The notes under the pieces: generated by a model | The model's input: the letters and a program-made list of their open reading frames with translations, nothing else | Told to the model about the DNA's origin: nothing | The model's database searches: none | Part shown: in pieces, positions 1 through 8,415 of the stretch | How the letters are laid out: each line of letters opens with the position of its first letter | Numbering within the stretch: position 1 is the first letter of the stretch | From: JAJDOD01 sp039024895 | Lineage (GTDB): Bacteria; Pseudomonadota; Alphaproteobacteria; Rhodobacterales; Rhodobacteraceae | DNA: 64,000 nucleotides | Direction: 5' to 3' | NCBI GenBank assembly: GCA_039024895.1 | Contig: JBCCPJ010000004.1 | Location: forward strand, 113,061-177,060 | Program-made: the position numbers and the translations under genes

Positions 1-1
1 G

Positions 2-2329
2 GGAAATTATGTCGATGACATCAAACTCGACGGCATGATCTTTGGCGACTTTGTCAGGTCGCCCTATGCCCATGCGCGTATCAAGAGTATCGATACCAGC
101 GCAGCACTTGAGGTGCCCGGCGTGCTCGCTGTCTTGACAGCGGCAGACCTGGAACCGCTCGGCCTTCACTGGATGCCCACGCTTGCCGGTGACAAGCAAA
201 TGGTGCTTGCCGATGGCAAGGTACTGTTTCAGGGCCAGGAAGTTGCCTTTGTTGTTGCCGAAGACCGTTTCGCGGCCGCAGATGGTATCGAGGCCGTGGA
301 CGTCGATTACGAAGAACTTCCAGTGCTCGTTGACCCGTTTGACGCAATGGAGTCGGACGTGGTCCTGCGGGAGGACCTGGTGGGCGAAGATGGCAGTTTG
401 CCGGACGGCGCTCACGGGCCGCGCAAACATCACAACCACATTTTCACCTGGGAAGCGGGCGACAAGGACCCGACTTTCGAGGTCATCGACGCGGCCGAGG
501 TCGTGGCAGAAGAGACAATGTATTACCATCGCACGCACCCCTGCCCGCTGGAGACCTGCGGCTGCGTGGCCTCGATGGACAAGATCAATGGCAAGCTGAC
601 GCTGTACGGAACTTTTCAAGCCCCCCACGCCATCCGAACTGTCGTCAGCCTCATCTCCGGCATCGAGGAGCACAACATCCGGGTCATTTCACCGGATATC
701 GGCGGCGGCTTTGGCAACAAGGTCGGTGCATATCCGGGTTATGTATGCTCCGTCGTCGCTTCCATTGTCACTGGCAAGCCAGTGAAGTGGATCGAGGATC
801 GGATGGATAATCTGATGACCACGGCCTTCGCCCGCGACTACCACATGACGGGTCGCATTAGCGCGACGAAGGAAGGCAAGATCACCGGGCTGCATTGTCA
901 TGTAACAGCCGATCATGGTGGCTTCGACGCCTGTGCTGACCCGACGAAGTTTCCGGCGGGCTTTATGAATATCTGTACCGGGTCCTACGACATACCGACT
1001 GCGTATCTTGAGGTGGACGGCGTTTACACCAACAAGGCACCGGGTGGGGTCAGCTACCGCTGCTCGTTCCGCGTAACTGAGGCCGTGTACTTCATCGAAC
1101 GCATGATCGAGGTGCTGGCGATTGAACTCGACATGGATGCCGCCGAACTCCGGCGCCTCAACTTCATCAAAAAGGAACAATTCCCCTACACCGCCGCTTT
1201 GGGGTGGGAGTACGATTCGGGTGACTATCACACCGCCTGGGACAAAGCCCTGAAAACGGTGGACTATGAGGGGCTTCGCGCCGAGCAGGGGCAACGCATT
1301 GAAGATTTCAAGGCGGGAAAGACCCGATCGCTCATGGGCATCGGGCTTTCCTTCTTCACCGAGATCGTTGGCGCAGGCCCCGTGAAGAATTGCGATATCC
1401 TTGGCCTTGGCATGTTTGATAGCTGCGAAATTCGTATCCACCCTACCGGCTCGGCGATCGCGCGTTTGGGAACAATCTCGCAAGGTCAAGGTCATGCCAC
1501 GACCTTCGCGCAAATACTCGCTTCTGAAATCGGCTTGCCAGCGGACAGTATCACCATCGAAGAAGGTGATACCGACACGGCCCCCTATGGTCTTGGCACC
1601 TATGGGTCCCGCTCAACCCCGGTCGCGGGCGCGGCAACTGCCATGGCGGGTCGCAAAATTCGCGCAAAAGCCCAGATGATCGCGGCTTACCTTCTCGAGG
1701 TTCACGATGACGATGTGGAGTTCGACGTGGATCGGTTTGTGGTCAAAGGGGCGCCGGAGCGTTTCAAGACAATGAAAGAGATTGCCTTCGCCGCCTATAA
1801 CCAGGCGATCCCTGGTATTGAACCGGGGTTGGAGGCCGTCAGCTACTACGATCCGCCCAACATGACCTATCCGTTTGGGGCTTATGTCTGTGTGATGGAT
1901 ATCGATGTGGACACGGGCGTCACGGATATTCGCCGGTTCTATGCGCTCGATGATTGCGGGACACGGATCAACCCGATGGTGATCGAAGGCCAGGTTCATG
2001 GTGGCTTGACCGAAGCGCTGGCCGTCGCTCTGGGGCAGGAGATTGCCTATGATGAGATGGGCAATGTCAAAACCGGCACGTTGATGGACTTCTTTCTGCC
2101 CACAGCATGGGAAGTGCCGAACTACGAGACCGACTACACGGTCACGCCCTCCCCGCACCACCCAATCGGCGCAAAGGGCGTCGGCGAAAGCCCCCATGTT
2201 GGGGGGGTGCCCTGCTTCTCCAACGCTGTGCAAGATGCCTTTCGCGCATTTGGGCTGCGCCACACCAATATGCCCCATGACCATTGGCGGATTTGGAAAA
2301 CGGCGAACGACCTCGGCTTGCACGCGTAA
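2..2329 (+). CDS. coxL: Carbon monoxide dehydrogenase large subunit, form I (5' end outside window)
   Basis: Molybdenum-binding catalytic subunit of aerobic CO dehydrogenase, which oxidises CO to CO2 with the FAD (CoxM) and iron-sulfur (CoxS) subunits. The frame is open from base 2 with coherent CoxL-like sequence (GNYVDDIKLDG) before the first internal ATG at 35, so the true start lies outside the window; about 775 residues are visible, and form I CoxL proteins are usually about 800. The active-site loop at 1052-1072 reads SYRCSFR and follows APGGV. This is the form I signature AYxCSFR with the leading Ala replaced by Ser; the Cys that binds the Cu-Mo centre is present. Form II proteins have AYRGAGR, so a true CO oxidiser is favoured. 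The cox accessory genes follow on the same strand. Confidence 0.95.
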   Translation, partial: GNYVDDIKLDGMIFGDFVRSPYAHARIKSIDTSAALEVPGVLAVLTAADLEPLGLHWMPTLAGDKQMVLADGKVLFQGQEVAFVVAEDRFAAADGIEAVDVDYEELPVLVDPFDAMESDVVLREDLVGEDGSLPDGAHGPRKHHNHIFTWEAGDKDPTFEVIDAAEVVAEETMYYHRTHPCPLETCGCVASMDKINGKLTLYGTFQAPHAIRTVVSLISGIEEHNIRVISPDIGGGFGNKVGAYPGYVCSVVASIVTGKPVKWIEDRMDNLMTTAFARDYHMTGRISATKEGKITGLHCHVTADHGGFDACADPTKFPAGFMNICTGSYDIPTAYLEVDGVYTNKAPGGVSYRCSFRVTEAVYFIERMIEVLAIELDMDAAELRRLNFIKKEQFPYTAALGWEYDSGDYHTAWDKALKTVDYEGLRAEQGQRIEDFKAGKTRSLMGIGLSFFTEIVGAGPVKNCDILGLGMFDSCEIRIHPTGSAIARLGTISQGQGHATTFAQILASEIGLPADSITIEEGDTDTAPYGLGTYGSRSTPVAGAATAMAGRKIRAKAQMIAAYLLEVHDDDVEFDVDRFVVKGAPERFKTMKEIAFAAYNQAIPGIEPGLEAVSYYDPPNMTYPFGAYVCVMDIDVDTGVTDIRRFYALDDCGTRINPMVIEGQVHGGLTEALAVALGQEIAYDEMGNVKTGTLMDFFLPTAWEVPNYETDYTVTPSPHHPIGAKGVGESPHVGGVPCFSNAVQDAFRAFGLRHTNMPHDHWRIWKTANDLGLHA

Positions 2330-2364
2330 GATGTTAACTGTCCCGGATTACGGCATGCGCCGTT

Positions 2365-2389
2365 TCGGGGAGGGTTTCACCCTCCCCGA
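2365..2389 (+). repeat. Intercistronic hairpin, REP-like
   Basis: A perfect 10-bp inverted repeat (TCGGGGAGGG, loop TTTCA, CCCTCCCCGA) lies between coxL and coxD. It is followed by CCCAGAGTATTTTCGACAG (2397 on), which resembles the GAGTATTTTTGG-type sequence I remember after many Rhodobacteraceae genes. There is no T-run, so it more likely stabilises or attenuates the message than terminates it. The REP-like label rests on memory; the hairpin is directly visible. Confidence 0.6.
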
Positions 2390-2434
2390 TCCCCTCCCAG
2401 AGTATTTTCGACAGAAGAAGCGGGAGCTGTTCGC

Positions 2435-3310
2435 GTGACTTGGGCGTCGTTGCAATCGGAATTGGCGGCAAAGGGGTACGTTGCATCGGACGAATTGGCC
2501 ATCGCATTGCAACTGGCCACATCCTTGGAGCGCCCGCTGCTTCTAGAAGGCGCAGCCGGGGTTGGCAAAACCGAACTGGCGCGCGCGGTCGCTTCGGCAC
2601 GAGACACCAAGCTCATTCGACTGCAGTGCTACGAAGGGCTGGATGCGGCGCAAGCGATATACGAGTGGAACTATCAGCGACAACTCTTGACCATCCGTGC
2701 AGCCGCCGAACACGGCGAAACCGGTAAAGAGGTGGAAAGCCGAATTTTCTCACGCGAGTTTCTACTGGAGCGTCCCCTTCTTGCGGCGATAACGCAGGAC
2801 GTGTCGCCGGTTCTGCTCATCGACGAAATTGATCGGGCGGATGAGGAGTTCGAAGCCTTTCTCTTGGAGATACTGTCGGACTATCAGGTATCTATCCCGG
2901 AACTTGGAACGATATCCGCAACCACGTGTCCTATCGTTGTGCTGACATCCAACGGCACGCGCGACCTGTCCGATGCGCTTCGCCGCCGCTGCCTTTATAC
3001 CTATGTGGAGTATCCAGATCGCGCGACAGAACTTGCCATTCTGAAGACACGATGCCCTGCCATTGAAGCGCGCTTGGCAGATCAGGTGATCGGATTTGTT
3101 CAAAAGCTGAGAGAAGAGCCGCTGGAGAAGACGCCAGGCATCGCTGAAATGCTAGACTTTGCGGCCGCATTGATGGGGCTCGGAATTGCCGATCTCACCT
3201 CCGATCCTGCGGTTCTGCATGCGACCTTGACCACGCTTTTGAAGACGCAAAGCGACCAGGCGCAAATCACCGCGGAGGTTGCAAGCCGGATTGCAGGGCG
3301 CGCCGCATGA
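2435..3310 (+). CDS. coxD: CoxD, MoxR-type AAA+ ATPase
   Basis: AAA+ ATPase that, by family knowledge, helps mature the copper-sulfur-molybdenum active site of CO dehydrogenase together with CoxE and CoxF. The 291-residue protein has a Walker A motif GAAGVGKTE near residue 39, a Walker B motif VLLIDEIDRADEEFE near residue 128, and the sensor-1 segment LTSNGTRDLSDALRRRC. Translation starts at GTG, 105 bp after coxL. The stop overlaps the coxE start by 4 bp (ATGA), which suggests translational coupling. Length and position match coxD in other form I operons. Confidence 0.93.
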   Translation: MTWASLQSELAAKGYVASDELAIALQLATSLERPLLLEGAAGVGKTELARAVASARDTKLIRLQCYEGLDAAQAIYEWNYQRQLLTIRAAAEHGETGKEVESRIFSREFLLERPLLAAITQDVSPVLLIDEIDRADEEFEAFLLEILSDYQVSIPELGTISATTCPIVVLTSNGTRDLSDALRRRCLYTYVEYPDRATELAILKTRCPAIEARLADQVIGFVQKLREEPLEKTPGIAEMLDFAAALMGLGIADLTSDPAVLHATLTTLLKTQSDQAQITAEVASRIAGRAA

Positions 3311-4488
3311 GCCGCGTGACACGATTTGCGGCGCGCGATCCCGGGCCAGCGGCGCGGATTGCAGGCTTCGTCGTACATTTGCGAGAGAACGGTTTGCGTG
3401 TCGGCATCACTGAGGCAGAGCTTGCCTTACGGGCGATTGTGGCGCTTGACAGCCCGACGCTTGCTACCGCCCGCGCGGCCCTGAGGGCTGTGTGCACCGG
3501 GTGCAAAGCGGAAGCCGAACGCTTCGATGAACTGTTCGATAGCTTTTGGGCGGATGCGGGCCGGGTGAAACAAAAGGTCGTTCAAAGCGCACCATCCAAT
3601 GCGGGCGACACTGTTCGCTCTTCCCGCGACGCAAAAGGTCGGGACGCGGGGCAATCGGGCGACGCAGTAACGCCCGATGCAGGCGAAGGTGACGCCGAGA
3701 GCGACGGGACGGGAGAGTTGATCGCAAGCAAGACGCGCAACCTTGCACGCAAGGACCTACGGGAATTGGTACGGCCAGAGGACATTGCCGAAGCCGAAGA
3801 CGTGGCGCGACGCCTCGGGGCTGCATTGCGGGATCGCCGGTCGCGACGGCGCAAGGCAGCGCGGCGGGGCGACCGGTTGCATTTCCGAAAAATCATCCGC
3901 GCCAGCCTCGCAACCGGCGGTGAACCTCTGCGGCTGATCAAAAAGCAAAGGCCAGATCGCACAAGAAAGATCGTGGCGCTTTGCGATGTGTCGGGCTCCA
4001 TGGGTGTTTACGCGCAAGTTTACCTCTCGTTTATCGCAGGCCTGATGCGGGCTGACCCGAAGGCAGATGCCTATCTGTTCCACACGCGACTTGTGCGCAT
4101 TACCGAGGCCTTGCGGGACAAGGATGCCTTGCGCGCCATCGGACGCATGTCGTTGATGGCAGACGGCTTCGGTGGCGGCTCAAAGATAGGGTCTTGCTTG
4201 CAACTTTTTACAGACAGCTATGCGCGGCACTTCGTCGATGGGCGGAGCGTCGTCATGATCCTCTCTGACGGCTATGATACGGCCCCAGCAAACCAAATCG
4301 GCGCGGCGCTTGGAAAACTCAAAAAGCGCGGTTGCCGCATCATCTGGCTCAACCCGCTCAAGGGTTGGAAGGACTACGCGCCAGTTGCAGACGGGATGGC
4401 GGCAGCTTTGCCGCATCTCGATCTTTTTGCGGCAGCCAACAAGTTAGATGATCTGGTTGCGTTGGAAAAAGAGCTCGGTGCCTTATGA
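3307..4488 (+). CDS. coxE: CoxE, von Willebrand factor A domain protein
   Basis: Partner of the CoxD ATPase in maturing the CO dehydrogenase active site (family knowledge). The 393-residue protein has an N-terminal helical part, a very charged linker (residues about 90-200, rich in Asp/Glu and then Arg/Lys), and a C-terminal VWA domain. The metal-ion site begins CDVSGSMG, with the first Asp at residue 227, matching the DxSxS MIDAS pattern. No signal peptide is seen, so the protein is cytoplasmic. It overlaps coxD and coxF by 4 bp on each side, so the three are translated as one unit. Confidence 0.92.
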   Translation: MSRVTRFAARDPGPAARIAGFVVHLRENGLRVGITEAELALRAIVALDSPTLATARAALRAVCTGCKAEAERFDELFDSFWADAGRVKQKVVQSAPSNAGDTVRSSRDAKGRDAGQSGDAVTPDAGEGDAESDGTGELIASKTRNLARKDLRELVRPEDIAEAEDVARRLGAALRDRRSRRRKAARRGDRLHFRKIIRASLATGGEPLRLIKKQRPDRTRKIVALCDVSGSMGVYAQVYLSFIAGLMRADPKADAYLFHTRLVRITEALRDKDALRAIGRMSLMADGFGGGSKIGSCLQLFTDSYARHFVDGRSVVMILSDGYDTAPANQIGAALGKLKKRGCRIIWLNPLKGWKDYAPVADGMAAALPHLDLFAAANKLDDLVALEKELGAL

Positions 4489-5273
4489 GCCCCGCCGAGC
4501 TTCTTGACACCGATTTGGCCGAGGCCGCGCAAGCACTAAGAGCGCGCGACGAACCATTTGCCTTTGCTACCATTGTGCGCACCGCCGGCGCCACTGCGGC
4601 CAAGCCGGGCGCCAAGGCGATTCTGTCCGCCGATGGCACGATTGTCGAAGGCTGGCTCGGAGGTGGCTGCGCGCGCGGCGCAGTCAAACGCGCCACGGTT
4701 GAGGCCTTCGCGAGCGGTCAGCCACAATTGGTTTCCGTCACGCCGGAGGAATTTCTGGCGGAGAGAGGTCTTACATCTGGTGATACCGAAGATGGGGTGA
4801 CCTATGCCCGCAACGGGTGTCCATCGAAGGGCACGGTGGACATATTCATCGAGCCGTGCCTGCCGATGCCGGAACTCGTCATATTTGGCGAATCTCCGGT
4901 AGCCCGCGCCCTTTCCGATCTTGCGCCACAGTTTCATTGGTCGGTTACCCAAACCACCGATGACGCAGCGCTGGCAGCCACAAATCGGCAAAGATATATT
5001 GTGGTCGCGTCACAGGGGGTCGGCGATCTTGCTGCCCTGAAGGCGACGCTGGCCGGTGACGCGGTTTACATCAGTTTTGTGGGAAGCAAGCGAAAGTTCG
5101 CAGCCCTGTCAGAGAAACTTGTTTCAGACGGGATATCCACCTCACGCGTCGCGGCGATCAAAGCGCCCGCCGGTCTTGATATTAATGCTGTCACGCCAGA
5201 GGAAATTGCCCTTTCGATCTTGGCGGAGCTGGTTCAACTCCGCCGCCGGCGGTTAAGGAGCGAAAATGGGTGA
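4485..5273 (+). CDS. coxF: CoxF, XdhC/CoxI-family maturation protein
   Basis: XdhC-like protein expected to act on the molybdenum cofactor or metal cluster of CO dehydrogenase. Two parts are visible in its 262 residues: an N-terminal XdhC/CoxI region (EPFAFATIVRTAGATAAKPG, then VEGWLGGGCAR) and a C-terminal NAD-binding-like region (ELVIFGESPVARALSDLAP) ending in the AITPEEIALSILAELV type of tail, here AVTPEEIALSILAE. It overlaps coxE by 4 bp and shares 8 bases (ATGGGTGA) with the next small ORF. Confidence 0.9.
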   Translation: MSPAELLDTDLAEAAQALRARDEPFAFATIVRTAGATAAKPGAKAILSADGTIVEGWLGGGCARGAVKRATVEAFASGQPQLVSVTPEEFLAERGLTSGDTEDGVTYARNGCPSKGTVDIFIEPCLPMPELVIFGESPVARALSDLAPQFHWSVTQTTDDAALAATNRQRYIVVASQGVGDLAALKATLAGDAVYISFVGSKRKFAALSEKLVSDGISTSRVAAIKAPAGLDINAVTPEEIALSILAELVQLRRRRLRSENG

Positions 5274-5433
5274 TACCGTAGCGCGGGCCAATCGGGAGGC
5301 CCAAAGTCAACCACGTGGCCGCTATCCATTTTTCACGACGTGCGCTTTACTGCTTCGTCGCCTTCTAAAACGCTGGTCAATGACGCAAGAACAAGCAGAC
5401 CAGCTCGCCAAGATCAAATTCCCCTGTTGCTGA
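5266..5433 (+). CDS. Small unnamed ORF between coxF and coxG (55 codons)
   Basis: An ATG overlapping the coxF stop opens a 55-codon frame ending 13 bp before coxG. A good ribosome site (AAGGAG) lies 6 bases before the ATG, inside coxF. The product has a polar start (MGDTVARANREAQS), an Arg/Leu-rich centre (CALLLRRLLKRW), a helical segment (MTQEQADQLAKI) and ends KFPCC. The terminal Cys pair would suit metal or thiol chemistry in an operon that builds a Cu-S-Mo centre, but that is inference. I do not recognise the family. Tight packing in the operon supports it being a gene. Confidence 0.55.
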   Translation: MGDTVARANREAQSQPRGRYPFFTTCALLLRRLLKRWSMTQEQADQLAKIKFPCC

Positions 5434-5446
5434 AAAGGATACGCCC

Positions 5447-5902
5447 ATGGAATTGGCCGATGAAATCACGATCCATGCACCGAAAGAACGCGTGTATGCA
5501 GCGCTGAACGACCCAGAGGTTTTGCAACAGTGCATTCCCGGTTGTGAAGAACTCATCAAGCACTCGGAAACGGATCTTGAGGCGAAGGTTGTCCTCAAAG
5601 TCGGGCCGGTCAAGGCGCGGTTCGGCGGCAATGTTGTGCTGGATCAGACCGGCGCACCGGATGCGTTCTCTCTGTCAGGTCAAGGGAATGGCGGAACAGC
5701 CGGTCATGCGAAAGGCGGGGCGGATGTGACACTCACCGAGGATGATGAAGGTAACACTATCCTGCGTTACGAAGCGAAGGCAGAGATAGGCGGAAAGCTC
5801 GCGCAACTTGGCAGTCGCCTTATCCAAAGTACCGCCAAGAAGCTTGCGTCGAAGTTCTTCAAGTCCTTTGCAGACGTGATGAATACGGATGTGGCCGCCT
5901 AG
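5447..5902 (+). CDS. coxG: CoxG, SRPBCC-fold CO dehydrogenase subunit G
   Basis: CoxG-family protein, known to anchor CO dehydrogenase to the membrane or carry hydrophobic quinones. It is 151 residues long, a single SRPBCC domain starting MELADEITIHAPKERVYAALND and containing NDPEVLQQCIPGCEEL. Later segments are typical of the family: KVGPVKARFGGNVVLD, and a final amphipathic helix (LASKFFKSFADVM). AAGGA precedes the ATG at normal spacing. It is the last recognisable gene of the cox operon; some CoxG proteins carry a longer C-terminal tail, which is absent here. Confidence 0.92.
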   Translation: MELADEITIHAPKERVYAALNDPEVLQQCIPGCEELIKHSETDLEAKVVLKVGPVKARFGGNVVLDQTGAPDAFSLSGQGNGGTAGHAKGGADVTLTEDDEGNTILRYEAKAEIGGKLAQLGSRLIQSTAKKLASKFFKSFADVMNTDVAA

Positions 5903-6615
5903 CTGACACCTGGAGTGCGGGTCAGGCCTGCCAAAGGTTTGCGTAAGTGGTCGATGGGACATAGAAACATTGACTTGCCGTGATTAGACAGCCCTATCAG
6001 GCAAACATCTCCCCTCCTCGGCCGAAAAGCTTGTGTACTTTAAACTGACAACAGAGGGGAACGCGTCAGCTCGAAACCCTTACCAGTCACGCGAGAGCTC
6101 TCTCTCTCGTTTCAGGTCAAAAAACGGAATGTCTGGCTCTTTGCAGGGCAAAGGTTTTATTGGTCTGTCCATCATCCCAACCTCTAAGACGGTGACGTTA
6201 TCCACATGTTCGATAGAAAGCCGCGCCATAAACTTTGGCCGGAAGCACATGGTTGCGGCTCTTTCTACGACTCCCGAAAACTCAATCTACGCCCGTTTGG
6301 TCGATGGGCGGGAAACCGATTGGCAAAGTTTGGACTGTCTTTGATGGTGGCAAAAACCTCCGCCAGCCTGACGTCAAACTCAAAAGCCCAAGGACTCATC
6401 GCCCGAAGATCAACGAATAGAGTTGTTGCGGCTCAAGAGAAAAACCCTCAACAAAGATCAGCCAATGCGCTAGGTTTCTCGACCTTATTTGCCACATGTG
6501 GTCTGCTTTCCCCCCAAGTGCTGCGCGCAAACTTGCGTCTGTCGAGAGCAAACGAGTCTGCGGCCGATGTCAGTTAAAACACCGGCCACACGTTGTTTAC
6601 GTCGCCTGAGCGCGA
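5903..6615. other. Intergenic stretch of about 710 bp, no supported gene
   Basis: Several frames of 60-120 codons exist on the plus strand (for example 6206-6577), but none has a ribosome site or a composition or motif I recognise, and they overlap each other in different frames. No hairpin with a T-run was found just after coxG. It may hold a decayed gene or the transcript ends of the convergent coxG and 6616-7113 genes. I see nothing definite. Confidence 0.5.
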
Positions 6616-7113
6616 TCAAGAACGACCGTGGTACGCTTGGCTCAGGGCAAAGCTGTCTTCGAACCAATGCCAAAGCACCACTTGTCCGCCGCGAACTTTG
6701 GCGCGGAGGGCGAAGCTGAAGTCACCAGTCTCTTGACCGGATTTTGTTGTCACACCGTTCATGACACCAAAGACCGCGACGGTATCACCGTTCGCGAAGG
6801 CATCGGTGTTTTCCCATTTCGTGGTCTGCAAGTTCGAGGAAAAGACGCCGAGAAATTCGAAGATCGCCTCTTTCCCTTTTGTCTCGCCAATCCAAGGCAA
6901 TGATGTGTCGCCTTCGTTGTGCCAAACCATATCGTCCGCCATAAGTTCGGACATTTTCTCCATATCGCCTCCGCCCATAGCGCCCATAAAGGCCATGACA
7001 GTGTCGATTGATGCCTGGGATGTCTCGTCCATTGTTTGTGCTCCTGCGTGTTGTGCGAGAATGACGGCGAGCGCGCTCGCCAAGGTAGTTTTCAGAACGG
7101 TCCTGCGTTCCAT
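6616..7113 (-). CDS. Secreted NTF2/SnoaL-like protein
   Basis: 165-residue protein. The N-terminus MERRTVLKTTLASALAVILA has an RR pair and a hydrophobic stretch ending AGAQ, like a Tat or Sec signal peptide. The rest looks like one NTF2-like (SnoaL) domain: a long helix (SIDTVMAFMGAMGGGDMEKMSELMADDMVWH), then a strand region with WIGETKGKEAIFEFLGVF and VVLWHWFEDS. Such domains form small cone-shaped pockets; the ligand cannot be predicted. GGAG sits 7 bases before the ATG. It lies 27 bp after a two-domain relative (7141-7983), so the two are probably co-transcribed. Confidence 0.8.
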   Translation of the reverse strand: MERRTVLKTTLASALAVILAQHAGAQTMDETSQASIDTVMAFMGAMGGGDMEKMSELMADDMVWHNEGDTSLPWIGETKGKEAIFEFLGVFSSNLQTTKWENTDAFANGDTVAVFGVMNGVTTKSGQETGDFSFALRAKVRGGQVVLWHWFEDSFALSQAYHGRS

Positions 7114-7140
7114 TTCGGGTCTCCAATCGATTTAGGTTAG

Positions 7141-7983
7141 TTAGAATTTTCCCGAAGCGTTGTGTTGTGCATCCGGACCGGGCATCGGGGCGATCACATC
7201 CCAGTGCTCAACGATGAGCCCGTCTTCGAGGCGGAAGAGATCGTAGAAAGCCTGCGGCTCGCCACCGAACGACCCTTCGGACATCGCCAGTACGAAATTG
7301 CCCTCACCGATAATCTTGTGGACCTGTGTATATTCCATGGTGATCCCCTGTTCGGCCATGTCAGACATGAAAACGCCGAAGCCTTCGAGCCCATCAGCCA
7401 CCATCGGGTTGTGCTGAATGTAGGTGACCGGGCTGATATACTGGGTGATGTCCACATCTTCGTGGCGGATCATCGAGCGCACGAGAAACTCTTCGACTTT
7501 CGCCTTGTTTGCTTCGGTCTTGTCGAGATCCGCGATTTCTGTCGCGCCATCAATCTGGGTCCGGCCCGACGGGTTTGGCTCTGCCTCAGGTATGAGGTTG
7601 TCCCAGTGCTCGGCTATTTTACCATCTTCGACACGAAAGACGTCGAAGCCGATAATTGCTTTGGGACCAAACCCTTCGTACCGCGCGTGAACAGCGACAA
7701 TATCATCGTCGGCAATGACGCGCACATACTCGGCCTTGAAGCCGGGCGCGCCGCCAACTGCGGCGACCACTGCTTTCTGTCCTTCGATCCCATCGGGGAA
7801 ATCGGGGTTATGCTGGATATAGTCCTCGGCATAGTACTGTGCGACGGCATCGGCATTACCGGAAAGTAGAGTGTTTTCGAGCGCTTCGAGCACAAGAGCT
7901 TTACTCGCCGCGCTATCAGCGAAAGCTGTGAACGGGATAAGCGTTGCAGCGGTGGTGGCTGCTATTAGTGTTCGGACAGACAT
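7141..7983 (-). CDS. Secreted protein with two SnoaL/NTF2-like domains
   Basis: 280 residues from the ATG at 7983, chosen because AGGAG lies 6 bases upstream and a signal peptide follows (MSVRTLIAATTAATLIPFTAFA). Two similar halves are visible. Each has an NPxxxDGxEG-type segment (QHNPDFPDGIEG and QHNPMVADGLEG), a hydrophobic strand pair, and a DxFRxEDGxIxEHWD motif (VFRVEDGKIAEHWD and LFRLEDGLIVEHWD). This internal duplication is typical of SnoaL-like polyketide-cyclase-fold proteins with unknown substrates. It is probably periplasmic and part of the minus-strand group reaching up to 8311. Confidence 0.85.
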   Translation of the reverse strand: MSVRTLIAATTAATLIPFTAFADSAASKALVLEALENTLLSGNADAVAQYYAEDYIQHNPDFPDGIEGQKAVVAAVGGAPGFKAEYVRVIADDDIVAVHARYEGFGPKAIIGFDVFRVEDGKIAEHWDNLIPEAEPNPSGRTQIDGATEIADLDKTEANKAKVEEFLVRSMIRHEDVDITQYISPVTYIQHNPMVADGLEGFGVFMSDMAEQGITMEYTQVHKIIGEGNFVLAMSEGSFGGEPQAFYDLFRLEDGLIVEHWDVIAPMPGPDAQHNASGKF

Positions 7984-8008
7984 GGGAATCTCCTGATTTG
8001 AGGTGTGT

Positions 8009-8311
8009 CTACTGCGAGGGCGGCACGCTTGAAGCGGGACGCCATTCCAAGTTTGGGTTTTCGCGAAAAGCAAAGCGCTCGACGTGACGGCTCATCACTT
8101 CGACGACCTGATCCAGACAGCCTTGGTCATCGGCCTCCGCACAGAGTTCCAGGCGATCCTTGCTTGCTGTCAGATCGCACCTACCGAAGGCGAAGACAAT
8201 TTGCGCATCGCGTTTGTTGCAGGTCGCTTCCACATTACAGCCGAAATGGTGGCACATGGCGTTGAGGTGGTGCGGCGCCTGGTCAGTTTTGAGAACAGCG
8301 AAGGCTTTCAC
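8009..8311 (-). CDS. DUF2218 family protein
   Basis: 100-residue cytoplasmic protein starting at GTG, with AAGGA about 8 bases upstream. The pattern matches DUF2218 as I remember it: an N-terminal region with LNAMCHHFGCNVEATCN, a central IVFAFGRCDLTASKDRLELCAEADD, and a C-terminal VEVMSRHVERFAFRENPNLEW. The HLERFAFRE-like ending is the most diagnostic part. The function of the family is not known. Its start lies 76 bp downstream of a TetR-type palindrome (8387-8398), so it may open the three-gene group 8311-6616. Confidence 0.8.
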   Translation of the reverse strand: MKAFAVLKTDQAPHHLNAMCHHFGCNVEATCNKRDAQIVFAFGRCDLTASKDRLELCAEADDQGCLDQVVEVMSRHVERFAFRENPNLEWRPASSVPPSQ

Positions 8312-8386
8312 GGGAACGATCCTTAAGCATTTGATAAGGACTCTACGCGCGGAAACCCGGGATGATTATTGTCTCATTTCTGATTT

Positions 8387-8398
8387 GACCGTTCGGTC
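8387..8398. promoter_or_regulatory. 12-bp palindrome, possible TetR-type operator
   Basis: GACCGTTCGGTC is a perfect inverted repeat (GACCG, TT, CGGTC) in the 104-bp gap between the Ig-like gene ending at 8416 and the DUF2218 gene starting at 8311. Short GACCG/CGGTC arms are common in operators of TetR-family repressors. No TetR gene is present in the window, so the regulator would act from elsewhere. Confidence 0.45.
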
Positions 8399-8415
8399 GA
8401 CCCGATTAATGCAGA

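Noticed and set aside
689..1513. 274-codon minus-strand ORF under coxL
   Set aside because: It covers the most conserved part of coxL on the opposite strand and shows no recognisable family.
5903..6615. Gene on the plus strand after coxG
   Set aside because: The frames overlap each other with no ribosome site or motif; I could not support any of them.
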